Positions 11,301 to 21,367 of a DNA stretch of 64,000 bases are shown piece after piece. The stretch is taken from contig NZ_SWJE01000010.1 in NCBI RefSeq assembly GCF_005144415.1, forward strand, positions 1 through 64,000, given 5' to 3'. A model generated the notes under the pieces. That model made no database searches and was not told the DNA's origin. It saw only the letters and a list, made by a program, of their open reading frames with translations. The position numbers were made by a program, and so were the translations under genes. This DNA is from Trinickia terrae (GTDB taxonomy: Bacteria > Pseudomonadota > Gammaproteobacteria > Burkholderiales > Burkholderiaceae). Positions within the stretch are counted from its first letter, which is position 1. The number at the start of each line of letters is the position of its first letter.

Positions 11301-13814
11301 ATGTTGACCGAACGGCTTTTCTCTCGCTCGGCGCGGCCGTCCCGCTCCCGGGCGGACGCCTCGCCGTCCCGCTGGCACCACGGACCATGGTGGTCGAACT
11401 CCTATTTGCTCACGCCGCTCCTGTCGATCCTGGTGTTCCTGGTCGTCATGAGCCTGATTCTCTGGAGCCTCAACCGGCGCGAGCAGCAGCAGCAGGAAGA
11501 CACCTTATACCGCAACGTCGCCTGGGCCCAGCAGCAGATCCGCCTGTCGATGACGGGCGCACAGGAGCAGCTCCAGGCGCTCTCGCGCGACCTCGCCGCG
11601 GGCCACGCCGATCCCCATTCGTTCCTGGTGTCGACGACCGACATCATGCAGGGCCATCCGGAGATCCTCTACCTGAACTGGTACACCAACGAGGACGTGG
11701 CGCGCTGGCCGAACAATCCGCTGCCGATGCTCGGACAGCGCCTCGCGCGCCCCAACGACGCGCAGATGGAGGAAGCCGTCAAGGCGGCCTTCAACGAAGC
11801 GAGGAGCACGCGCCGCCAGGTCTACTCGCCGCTCATCTACGACGATCTCGGCAACGGCTATCTGACGCTGCAGACGCCGGTCTACCGCGACCGCGAGTTT
11901 CTCGGCACGGTCGCCGCGGTGTTCTCGATCGAAGGGATCCTGAAGCACGACATCCCGCCCGAGCTATCGGCGAAGTACAAGATCTCGATCACAGACGCCA
12001 ACAACCGCGAGCTCGCCACCACCTCGACGCGCCCGCGCCTGCCGCGCGACGTCTACTACGACCTGCCGCTCGACCCGCCCGGCCACGGAGTGACGGTGCG
12101 CGTCTACTCGTTCCCGCAGATCACCAACTTCACGAACAACACGCTCGTCTGGCTCGTCGCCGGGCTGTCGTGCTTCGTGCTGTGGAGCCTGTGGAGCCTC
12201 TGGAAGCACACACGTCAGCGCTTCGAAGCGCAGCAGGCGCTCTACGCCGAGGCGTTCTTCCGGCGCGCGATGGAGAACTCCGTGCTGATCGGCATGCGCG
12301 TGCTCGACATGCACGGCCGCATCACTCACGTGAACCCGGCGTTCTGCCGCATGACGGGCTGGGACGAGAGCGATCTCGTCGGCAAGACCGCGCCCTTCCC
12401 TTACTGGCCGCGCGATTCGTATCCGGAGATGCAGCGCCAGCTCGACATGACGCTGCGCGGCAAGGCACCGTCGTCGGGGTTCGAGCTGCGCGTGCGGCGC
12501 AAGGACGGTTCGCTCTTTCACGCACGTCTCTACGTCTCGCCGCTCATCGACAGCTCCGGCCGCCAGACCGGCTGGATGTCGTCGATGACCGACATCACCG
12601 AGCCGAAGCGCGCGCGCGAAGAGCTCGCCGCCGCGCACGAGCGCTTCACGACCGTGCTCGAAAGCCTCGACGCGGCTGTTTCAGTGCTCGCCGCCGACGA
12701 AGCCGAGCTGCTGTTCGCGAACCGCTACTACCGCCACTTGTTCGGCATCCGACCCGACGGGCACCTCGAACTCGCGGGCGGCAGCTTCGACACGGCGCAG
12801 GCGTCGTCCGATTCGATCGACATGGTCGATGCCTACGCGGGCCTGCCCGCCGCCGCGCTCACCGAGAGCACCGCCGACGCGCGCGAGGTCTACATCCACG
12901 GCATCCAGAAGTGGTTCGAAGTGCGCCGACAGTACATCCAATGGGTCGACGGCCACCTCGCGCAGATGCAGATCGCGACCGACATCACCTCGCGCAAGCA
13001 GGCGCAGGAGCTCGCGCGCCAGCAGGAAGAGAAGCTCCAATTCACGAGCCGCCTGATGACGATGGGCGAGATGGCGTCGTCGCTCGCGCACGAGCTGAAC
13101 CAGCCGCTCGCCGCGATCAACAACTATTGCTCGGGCACGGTCGCGCTCGTGAAGTCGGGCCGCTCGAACTCCGACAACCTGCTGCCCGTGCTCGAAAAGA
13201 CCGCGCAGCAGGCCGTGCGCGCGGGCATGATCATCAAGCGCATCCGCGAGTTCGTGAAGCGCAGCGAGCCCAAGCGCCAGGCCGCGCGCGTCGCCGACAT
13301 CGTCGCCGATGCGGTCGGCCTCGCCGAGATCGAAGCTCGCAAACGTAAGATCCGCATCATTACCGAGATGCGCTCGCGCCTGCCCGTCATCTACGTCGAC
13401 CCGGTACTGATCGAACAGGTGCTCGTCAACCTGCTCAAGAATGCCGCCGAGGCGATGCACGAGGCGCGCCCGAACGCGGTCGATCCGGTGATCCGCGTCG
13501 TGGTGCGGATCGATGCCGGCTTCGTCTGCATCAGCGTCGTCGACCAGGGCCCAGGCGTCGACGAAGCCGCCACCGAGCGCCTCTTCGAGCCGTTCTACAG
13601 CACCAAGTCCGACGGCATGGGCATGGGGCTGAACATCTGCCGTTCCATCATCGAGTCGCACCGCGGCCGTCTGTGGGTGGTCAACAACGTCGAGGCTGAC
13701 GGCCACATCACGGGCGCCACGTTCCACTGCAGTCTTCCCATTGGCGAGCCTCGCGACCTGAGCAACGGCGGGTCCGAGGCGCCGAGAACACAAACCGTTA
13801 CGGGAGAGCTATGA
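11301..13814 (+). CDS. Membrane PAS-domain histidine kinase, FixL-like
   Basis: An 837-aa sensor. One membrane segment lies at about 35-55 (LLTPLLSILVFLVVMSLILW) and a second at about 290-310, enclosing a periplasmic sensing domain of about 230 residues. Two PAS regions follow (about 325-450 and 455-575). The HisKA box is MGEMASSLAHELNQPLAAI, with the phosphorylated His, and the ATPase domain has LVNLLKNAAEAM and GMGMGLNICRSIIESH. In-frame ATGs at 11274, 11292 and 11301 are possible; I took 11301. A TACAAT box at 11288-11293 is so close that the leader would be very short. It overlaps the downstream regulator by 4 bp. The ligand is unknown. Confidence 0.85.
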   Translation: MLTERLFSRSARPSRSRADASPSRWHHGPWWSNSYLLTPLLSILVFLVVMSLILWSLNRREQQQQEDTLYRNVAWAQQQIRLSMTGAQEQLQALSRDLAAGHADPHSFLVSTTDIMQGHPEILYLNWYTNEDVARWPNNPLPMLGQRLARPNDAQMEEAVKAAFNEARSTRRQVYSPLIYDDLGNGYLTLQTPVYRDREFLGTVAAVFSIEGILKHDIPPELSAKYKISITDANNRELATTSTRPRLPRDVYYDLPLDPPGHGVTVRVYSFPQITNFTNNTLVWLVAGLSCFVLWSLWSLWKHTRQRFEAQQALYAEAFFRRAMENSVLIGMRVLDMHGRITHVNPAFCRMTGWDESDLVGKTAPFPYWPRDSYPEMQRQLDMTLRGKAPSSGFELRVRRKDGSLFHARLYVSPLIDSSGRQTGWMSSMTDITEPKRAREELAAAHERFTTVLESLDAAVSVLAADEAELLFANRYYRHLFGIRPDGHLELAGGSFDTAQASSDSIDMVDAYAGLPAAALTESTADAREVYIHGIQKWFEVRRQYIQWVDGHLAQMQIATDITSRKQAQELARQQEEKLQFTSRLMTMGEMASSLAHELNQPLAAINNYCSGTVALVKSGRSNSDNLLPVLEKTAQQAVRAGMIIKRIREFVKRSEPKRQAARVADIVADAVGLAEIEARKRKIRIITEMRSRLPVIYVDPVLIEQVLVNLLKNAAEAMHEARPNAVDPVIRVVVRIDAGFVCISVVDQGPGVDEAATERLFEPFYSTKSDGMGMGLNICRSIIESHRGRLWVVNNVEADGHITGATFHCSLPIGEPRDLSNGGSEAPRTQTVTGEL

Positions 13815-14455
13815 ATAGCCCAGTCACCACTCAAGAAACTGTCTTTGTCGTCGACGATGACGAGGCCGTGCGCGATTCGCTGCGCTGGCTCTTGGAGGCA
13901 AACGGCTATCGGGTGCAGTGCTTTTCGAGCGCCGAACAGTTCCTCGACGCCTACCAGCCCGCGCAGCAAGCCGCCCAGATCGCCTGCCTGATCCTCGACG
14001 TGCGGATGTCCGGCATGAGCGGCCTCGAGTTGCAGGAGCGCCTGATCGCGGAAAACGCGACGCTGCCGATCATCTTCGTGACGGGCCACGGCGACGTGCC
14101 GATGGCCGTGTCGACGATGAAAAAAGGCGCGATGGACTTTATCGAAAAACCGTTCGACGAGGCCGAATTGCGCAAGCTTGTCGAGCGGATGCTCGACAAG
14201 GCCCGCAGCGAGAGCAGCAGCGTCGCGCAGCAGCGCGCCGCCGCCGAGCGCCTGGGCAAGCTGACTGCGCGCGAGCATCAGGTGCTCGAGCGGATCATCG
14301 CGGGGCGCCTGAACAAGCAGATCGCGGACGATCTCGGCATCAGCATCAAGACCGTCGAGGCGCATCGCGCGAACATCATGGAAAAGCTCAACGTCAACAC
14401 GGTCGCCGACCTGTTGCGGCTCGCGCTGTCGAACAAGCCGCAGCAAGCGCAGTAA
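13811..14455 (+). CDS. Response regulator, FixJ/NarL type, partner of the upstream kinase
   Basis: A 214-aa protein with a receiver domain (VFVVDDDEAVRDSLRWLL; phospho-acceptor Asp63 in ILDVRMSG; Lys in FIEKPFDE) and a LuxR-type DNA-binding domain (LTAREHQVLERIIAGRLNKQ and IADDLGISIKTVEAHRANIM). The ATGA overlap with the kinase gene shows translational coupling. Target genes cannot be read from the sequence. Being divergent from aceE makes the pyruvate dehydrogenase operon one candidate target, which is only inference. Confidence 0.9.
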   Translation: MNSPVTTQETVFVVDDDEAVRDSLRWLLEANGYRVQCFSSAEQFLDAYQPAQQAAQIACLILDVRMSGMSGLELQERLIAENATLPIIFVTGHGDVPMAVSTMKKGAMDFIEKPFDEAELRKLVERMLDKARSESSSVAQQRAAAERLGKLTAREHQVLERIIAGRLNKQIADDLGISIKTVEAHRANIMEKLNVNTVADLLRLALSNKPQQAQ

Positions 14456-14578
14456 GACCCGCAGCAAGACCGATTGCACGTTGCGCTCGCGCCCGGGGGG
14501 ACTGCCGCTCCCTTTCCGGGCGCAATTGCATTTCCGCCTCCGCATCGCATTTCTGTTTTTTCTATTCGCTACACCACC

Positions 14579-15439
14579 ATGACAGCCCAACTGATCGACG
14601 GCAACGCCCTCTCCAAGACCCTCCGCGCCGAAGTCGCGACGCGCGCCGCCGCGCTTGCCGCGCGCGGCCATCAACCGGGCCTCGCCGTCGTGCTGGTCGG
14701 CGACAATCCGGCCAGCGAAGTCTATGTGCGCAACAAGGTGAAGGCGTGCGAGGACAACGGCATCTTCTCGTCCTACGACCGCTATCCGGCGACGCTTTCC
14801 GAAGCCGACCTGCTGGCGCGCATCGACGAGCTGAACCGCGATCCGAAGATCCACGGCATCCTCGTGCAGCTGCCGCTGCCGAAACACATCGACAGCCACG
14901 AGGTGATCGAGGCGATCGCGCCGGAAAAGGACGTCGACGGTTTTCACGTCGCCAACGCGGGCGCGCTCTTGACCGGCAAGCCACTCTTTCGCCCCTGCAC
15001 GCCGTACGGCGTGATGAAGATGTTCGAGGCGTACGGCATCGACCTGAAGGGTGCGAACGCCGTCGTGATCGGCCGCTCGAACATCGTCGGCAAGCCGATG
15101 GCGCTCCTGCTGCTCGAAGCGGGCGCAACGGTCACGATCTGCCACAGCAAGACGCGCGACATCGCCGCGCACACGCGCAACGCCGATGTGGTCGTCGCCG
15201 CGACGGGCCTGCGCAATATCGTCACCGCCGAGATGGTGAAGCCGGGCGCGGCCGTGATCGACGTCGGCATGAATCGCGACGAAGCCGGCAAGCTCTGCGG
15301 CGATGTCGACTTCGCGGGCGTGAAGGAAGTCTCGGGCTTCATTACGCCGGTGCCGGGCGGCGTCGGTCCGATGACGATCACGATGCTGCTCGTGAACACG
15401 ATCGAGGCGGCGGAGCGCGCGGCGGGCCTCTCCGCGTAA
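14579..15439 (+). CDS. folD: Bifunctional methylenetetrahydrofolate dehydrogenase / methenyltetrahydrofolate cyclohydrolase
   Basis: A 286-aa cytosolic enzyme that interconverts 5,10-methylene- and 10-formyl-tetrahydrofolate with NADP. Motifs: [14 protein letters not shown] with the catalytic Lys in VRNKVKACE, the Rossmann segment [14 protein letters not shown], and the C-terminal [13 protein letters not shown]. The start [13 protein letters not shown] matches the family; an upstream in-frame start at 14474 adds 35 unrelated residues. A short hairpin, ATCGGGCCGT-GTCAT-ACGGCCCGAT (15479-15502), lies behind it but lacks a clear T-run. Confidence 0.96.
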   Translation: MTAQLIDGNALSKTLRAEVATRAAALAARGHQPGLAVVLVGDNPASEVYVRNKVKACEDNGIFSSYDRYPATLSEADLLARIDELNRDPKIHGILVQLPLPKHIDSHEVIEAIAPEKDVDGFHVANAGALLTGKPLFRPCTPYGVMKMFEAYGIDLKGANAVVIGRSNIVGKPMALLLLEAGATVTICHSKTRDIAAHTRNADVVVAATGLRNIVTAEMVKPGAAVIDVGMNRDEAGKLCGDVDFAGVKEVSGFITPVPGGVGPMTITMLLVNTIEAAERAAGLSA

Positions 15440-15607
15440 GCGCTCGCGGGAGCCGGGCCTATGCCGTTCGGCCGGCTTATCGGGCCGTGTCATACGGCCC
15501 GATAATCGGCGCGGTAGAAAGTATCGATTGGAATTGGCCCGCCCTGCCCCAATAATGACGATGTCGGGCGCGCGGCGCCCTCGTCATCCAGCCAGACAGG
15601 AAGCTCC

Positions 15608-17713
15608 ATGTCATCCAACACCCTCCCGCAGCAAGACAATCCCCTCCTCGATTTCTCCGACCTGCCGCGCTTCGGCGAGATCCGGCCCGCGCATGTGACG
15701 CCCGCGCTCGATGTGCTGCTCGCCGCCGCGCAGGCTGCGGTCGACCGCGCGAGCGCGCCGGATACGCCCGCGAGCTGGGCCGATATCGTCGAGCCGGTCG
15801 AGCAGGCGACCGAGCCGCTGTCGCGCGCGTGGGGCATCACGGGCCACCTGAACGCGGTCGCCGATACGCCCGAGCTGCGCGCCGCGTACGGCGAGAACCT
15901 GCAGCGCGTGACCGAGTTCTGGTCGAGCGTCGGGCAGAATCTCGCGCTCTACGAGAAATACAAGGCGATCGCCGCGAGCGCCGAGTTCGCGACGCTCACC
16001 GCCGAGCGCAAGAAGATCCTCGAAAACGCGCTGCGCGATTTCCGCCTCTCGGGCGCCGAGCTGCCGGAAGACCAGAAGCCGCGCTTCGCCGAATTGCAGG
16101 AGCAGCAGGCCGCCCTCTCCAAGGCGTTCTCCGATCACGTGCTCGACGCGACCAACGCCTACGCCTACATCGCAACCACCGAAGCCGAGCTCGCCGGCCT
16201 GCCCGACGACGTCGTCGAAGCCGCGCGCGAGGCTGCGCAGCGCGACGGCAAGGCAGGCTGGAAATTCACGCTGCACTTCCCGTCCTACTTCCCGGTGATG
16301 CAGTACGCAGAGAATCGCGCGATGCGCGAGGCGATGTACCGCGCTTACGTGACGCGCGCCTCGGAGCTGGGCGCGCTCTACGGCAACGGCAATGCCGACT
16401 GGGACAACACCGCGAATCTCGCCGAGCAGTTGAAGCTGCGCCGCGAAGAAGCGCAGATGCTCGGCTACCGGAACTTCGGCGAAGTCTCGCTCGCGCCGAA
16501 GATGGCCGAATCGCCGGCGCAGGTCGTCGCATTCCTCGAAGACCTTGCCACGCGCGCGCGCCCGTACGGTGAGCAGGACTGGAAGGAGCTGCGCGAGTTC
16601 GCGGCCGCGGAGTTCGGCATGGCCGAGATGCAGCCGTGGGATGTCGCGTTCGCCGGCGAGCGCCTGCGCCAGAAGCGCTATTCGTTCTCCGAGAACGAGG
16701 TCAAGCAATACTTCCCCGAAGACGCCGTGCTCAAGGGCCTGTTCAAGGTCACGGAGACGCTCTTCGGCGTCGGCATCCGCCGCGACGAAGCTGCCACGTG
16801 GCATCCCGACGTGCGCTTCTTCCGTGTCGAGAACAAGGACGGCTCCCTCGTCGCGCAGTTCTATCTCGACCTGTACGCGCGCGAAGGCAAGCGCGGCGGC
16901 GCGTGGATGGACGACGCCCGCTCGCGCCACAAGCGCACCCAGGGCGGCGTGCAGACGCCGGTCGCCTACCTGACCTGCAACTTCTCCGCGCCCGTCGGCG
17001 GCAAGCCCGCCTGCTTCACGCACGACGAAGTCATCACGCTCTTCCACGAGTTCGGCCACGGCCTGCATCACATGCTCACGCGCGTCGATGAACTCGGCGT
17101 TTCGGGCATCAACGGCGTCGAATGGGATGCAGTCGAATTGCCGTCGCAGTTCATGGAGAACTTTTGCTGGGAGTGGGACGTGCTGACCGACATGTCCTCG
17201 CATGTCGAGACCGGCGCGACGCTGCCGCGCGCGCTCTTCGACAAGATGCTTGCCGCGAAGAACTTCCAGAGCGGCCTCGGCACGCTACGGCAGATCGTGT
17301 TCTCGATGTTCGACATGATCCTGCACGTCGATTTCGATCCGGCCGCGCAGAAGAGCGCGAACGATCTCGCGCGCGAGATCAACGCGCGCTTCCACGTCAT
17401 TCCGCAGGCGTCGTTCTCGCGCTGGCCGAACACGTTCAGCCATATCTTCGCGGGCGGCTATGCGGCGGGCTATTACAGCTACAAGTGGGCGGAAGTGCTG
17501 TCCGCCGACGCGTACGCCGCGTTCGAAGAAGCCGCCAAGGCGGCAAACGGAAGCGTGCTCGATGCGGCGACCGGCACGCGCTACCGCCACGAGATTCTCG
17601 AAGTGGGCGGCAGCCGGCCCGCGATGGAATCGTTCAAGGCGTTCCGCGGACGCGAGCCGCAGATCGATGCGCTGCTGCGTCACAGCGGGATGTCGGCCAC
17701 GACGGCGCACTGA
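15608..17713 (+). CDS. prlC: Oligopeptidase A, M3-family zinc metallopeptidase
   Basis: A 701-aa cytosolic endopeptidase that degrades short peptides, including cleaved signal peptides. The zinc site is FHEFGHGLHHML (HExxH form HEFGH, about residue 480), with the third ligand in the ELPSQFMENFCWE segment downstream. Length and end-to-end similarity fit PrlC/OpdA. Start MSSNTLPQQDNPLLDF has ribosome site CAGGAAGC. It probably forms its own transcript, with a terminator at 17775-17815. Confidence 0.94.
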   Translation: MSSNTLPQQDNPLLDFSDLPRFGEIRPAHVTPALDVLLAAAQAAVDRASAPDTPASWADIVEPVEQATEPLSRAWGITGHLNAVADTPELRAAYGENLQRVTEFWSSVGQNLALYEKYKAIAASAEFATLTAERKKILENALRDFRLSGAELPEDQKPRFAELQEQQAALSKAFSDHVLDATNAYAYIATTEAELAGLPDDVVEAAREAAQRDGKAGWKFTLHFPSYFPVMQYAENRAMREAMYRAYVTRASELGALYGNGNADWDNTANLAEQLKLRREEAQMLGYRNFGEVSLAPKMAESPAQVVAFLEDLATRARPYGEQDWKELREFAAAEFGMAEMQPWDVAFAGERLRQKRYSFSENEVKQYFPEDAVLKGLFKVTETLFGVGIRRDEAATWHPDVRFFRVENKDGSLVAQFYLDLYAREGKRGGAWMDDARSRHKRTQGGVQTPVAYLTCNFSAPVGGKPACFTHDEVITLFHEFGHGLHHMLTRVDELGVSGINGVEWDAVELPSQFMENFCWEWDVLTDMSSHVETGATLPRALFDKMLAAKNFQSGLGTLRQIVFSMFDMILHVDFDPAAQKSANDLAREINARFHVIPQASFSRWPNTFSHIFAGGYAAGYYSYKWAEVLSADAYAAFEEAAKAANGSVLDAATGTRYRHEILEVGGSRPAMESFKAFRGREPQIDALLRHSGMSATTAH

Positions 17714-17774
17714 ACGCGCGCGGCCTGTTCACGTTGACGGGTTGCGCGCCGCGCATTTTTTCGAAGCGAGAATG

Positions 17775-17816
17775 AACCGGCGACCGCACGCCACGTGCAG
17801 TCGCCGGTTTTCTTTT
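17775..17816 (+). terminator. Terminator of prlC
   Basis: Stem AACCGGCGAC (17775-17784) with GTCGCCGGTT (17800-17809), followed by a T-rich tail (TTTCTTTTT). Confidence 0.85.
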
Positions 17817-17852
17817 TGCTGATTTCCACCGATTCGCGTCGCGGCCCGCCGC

Positions 17853-19166
17853 TCAGCGATACAGCTTGAAGTCGACCTCCGCGGGCCGGCCTTCGAGCGA
17901 CAGCGAAGCGCGCGCCGCGGGCGAACGCGCGATCACCTTGCCGCGCCTCACCACTGCCAGACGCGCCGCGCGCAAGCGGATCGCCTCGATCGGATCGCGC
18001 GCATCGAGCACCACGCAGTCGGCATGGCAGCCAGGCGCAATCCCATACCCTTCGAGACCGAGGATCTTCGCGGCGTTGACCGTCACGGCGTCGAACGACG
18101 CGCGCATCGCGTCGACGCCCGTCATCTGCGCGACGTGCAGCCCCATATGCGCGACCTCGAGCATGTCGCCCGAGCCGAGGCTGTACCACGGGTCCATCAC
18201 GCAATCGTGCCCGAAGGCGACGTTGATGCCCGCCGCCAGCATCTCCGGCACACGCGTCATGCCGCGCCGCTTCGGATAGGTATCCGAGCGGCCCTGCAGC
18301 GTGATGTTGATGAGCGGATTCGCAATCGCCGCGACGCCCGCCTCACGCATCAGCGGCAGCAGCTTGCTCACGTAGTAGTTGTCCATCGAATGCATCGACG
18401 TGAGGTGCGAGCCGGCGACGCGTCCCTGCATCCCGAGCCGGTGCGTTTGCGCGACGAGCGTTTCGATGTGGCGCGACATGGGATCGTCTGACTCGTCGCA
18501 ATGCATGTCGACGTAAAGGCCCTTCTCCGCCGCGAATTCGCACAAGATCCGCACGGACTCCGCGCCATCCGCCATCGTCCTCTCGAAGTGCGGGATGCCG
18601 CCGACGACGTCGACACCCATGTCGATCGCGCGCTTCAGGTTATCGAATCCCCCAAGGGGACTTCCTCCGGGGCGCGCGCCCGCGCTGCGCAGCAGGCCGT
18701 CTTGCGGGAACGCGACCAGTTGCAGGTCAAGATAGGGCGCCACGCGCCGCTTCACCTCGAGGAGCGCCTCGACGGCAAGCAGGCGCGCATCGCAGACATC
18801 GACATGCGAGCGGATCGCGAGCAGCCCGCGCGCAACGGCCCAGTCGCAGTACTGCAGCGCGCGTTCGACGAGCGCTTCCTGCGTGAGATGCGGCTTGAGC
18901 TCGCCCCAGAGCGCGATGCCTTCGAGCAGCGTGCCCGACGCGTTCACGCGCGGCAATCCGTAGGACAGCGTCGCGTCCATGTGGAAGTGGGCATCGACGA
19001 ACGGCGGCGCGACCAGCAGGCCGGCCGCGTCGATTTCCTCGCGCGCGGCGGCCGCAAGGCGCGGCTCGACCGCGACGATGCGCTCGCCGTCGATGCCGAT
19101 ATCGACCGGCTCGTCGCGATGCGATTGATGTGTCGTGAGTACGGCGCGGCGAATGATCAGGTCCAT
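17853..19166 (-). CDS. Cytosine deaminase-like amidohydrolase
   Basis: A 437-aa metal-dependent hydrolase of the CodA branch. The metal-binding HFHMD of the first strand, HVDVCD, HCDESDD and the late GHDCVMDPWYSLGSGDML (metal Asp) are the family's sites. The exact substrate (cytosine, isoguanine or another cyclic amide) cannot be told. ATG 19166 sits 6 bases after AGGAG; a TTG one codon upstream is possible. No transporter lies beside it. Its 5' flank contains a dispersed repeat that reaches within about 20 bp of the start. Confidence 0.8.
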   Translation of the reverse strand: MDLIIRRAVLTTHQSHRDEPVDIGIDGERIVAVEPRLAAAAREEIDAAGLLVAPPFVDAHFHMDATLSYGLPRVNASGTLLEGIALWGELKPHLTQEALVERALQYCDWAVARGLLAIRSHVDVCDARLLAVEALLEVKRRVAPYLDLQLVAFPQDGLLRSAGARPGGSPLGGFDNLKRAIDMGVDVVGGIPHFERTMADGAESVRILCEFAAEKGLYVDMHCDESDDPMSRHIETLVAQTHRLGMQGRVAGSHLTSMHSMDNYYVSKLLPLMREAGVAAIANPLINITLQGRSDTYPKRRGMTRVPEMLAAGINVAFGHDCVMDPWYSLGSGDMLEVAHMGLHVAQMTGVDAMRASFDAVTVNAAKILGLEGYGIAPGCHADCVVLDARDPIEAIRLRAARLAVVRRGKVIARSPAARASLSLEGRPAEVDFKLYR

Positions 19167-19179
19167 CAAAGGCTCCTTT

Positions 19180-20469
<1,290 letters not shown>

Positions 20470-20540
20470 GAACGCGTCCTTCGCGCCGGAAGGCGGCAGC
20501 GCGGACGGGATGGAGTGCGGATCGAGCGGGTTCAAAGTGG

Positions 20541-20566
20541 CACCACTGTACAAAAATACAGTGGTG
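20541..20566 (-). promoter_or_regulatory. LexA (SOS) box of dinB
   Basis: CTGT-ACAAAAAT-ACAG (20546-20561) fits the CTGT-N8-ACAG consensus. It sits within a longer perfect palindrome with 10-bp arms, CACCACTGTA and TACAGTGGTG, about 77 bp before the dinB start. Being symmetric it could also face right, but only a gene remnant lies there. Confidence 0.85.
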
Positions 20567-20652
20567 ATTTCAAGCCGGGCGGCCCGTGCGCGCAAGCGCG
20601 TCCGCACCGGCGAAACGACCGCCATGTGTATCGCGGCAAACACTGCCGCGCC

Positions 20653-21048
20653 CCTTATGCTATCGCCGATCCTACCGGGCGCGCGTTGCGCGACGCAGGC
20701 GTGGAGCGCGTCGGCCTGCTCGGCACGCGCTATACCATGGAGCAGACGTTCTACACGGGCCGGCTACGGGAGCAGTACCTCCTCGACACGCTGGTGCCGG
20801 ACGAAGCGGGCCGCGACGACGTGCATCGCATCATCTACGACGAGCTGTGCCACGGCATCGTCAGAGAGGAGTCCCGTGCAACCTACCAGCGCATGATCGA
20901 CGATCTCGCCGCGCGCGGCGCTCAAGCCGTGATTCCCGGCTGCACGGAAATCACCCTTCTCATCAAGCCGGAGGAGGCATCGCTGCCGGTGTTCGATACC
21001 ACATCGCTGCATGCGCAGGCGGCGGTCGAATGGGCTGCGCACGATTGA
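20653..21048 (+). pseudogene. Aspartate/glutamate racemase, C-terminal remnant
   Basis: From IADPTGRALRDAGVERVGLL to the end (AAVEWAAHD) this reads as the C-terminal half of an aspartate/glutamate racemase of the YgeA/RacD family. It keeps the second catalytic Cys region, PGCTEITLLIKPE. The N-terminal half with the first catalytic Cys is missing: upstream of 20653 the frame runs into dinB promoter sequence. No start codon with a ribosome site gives a plausible protein. Confidence 0.75.
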
Positions 21049-21096
21049 GCAAGAACCATCTGCGGTAACGAGACCGAAGAAGGCCACCGCCCAGAA

Positions 21097-21129
21097 AGCA
21101 CAAAGCCCGCTCAAGGCGGGCTTTGTGCT
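21097..21129 (-). terminator. Terminator behind initiator tRNA-Met
   Basis: A 14-bp perfect stem, AGCACAAAGCCCGC (21097-21110) with its complement (21116-21129), lies 7 bp beyond the tRNA 3' end. It may also serve the racemase remnant on the other strand. Confidence 0.8.
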
Positions 21130-21136
21130 GAAGGCT

Positions 21137-21213
<77 letters not shown>

Positions 21214-21367
21214 TCAGAGGAAGCGAATTGTACGGACTTGCCTGCGTCACGTCAAACAAAAGCTTCGATAATTTTCATCGCCCCTTCGATCCCCTTCACA
21301 CGAGCATCGAACGAAGCGATCGCATGCCGCATCGATCGCTTCGCTCTTTGCACGCCACTACCAATCG

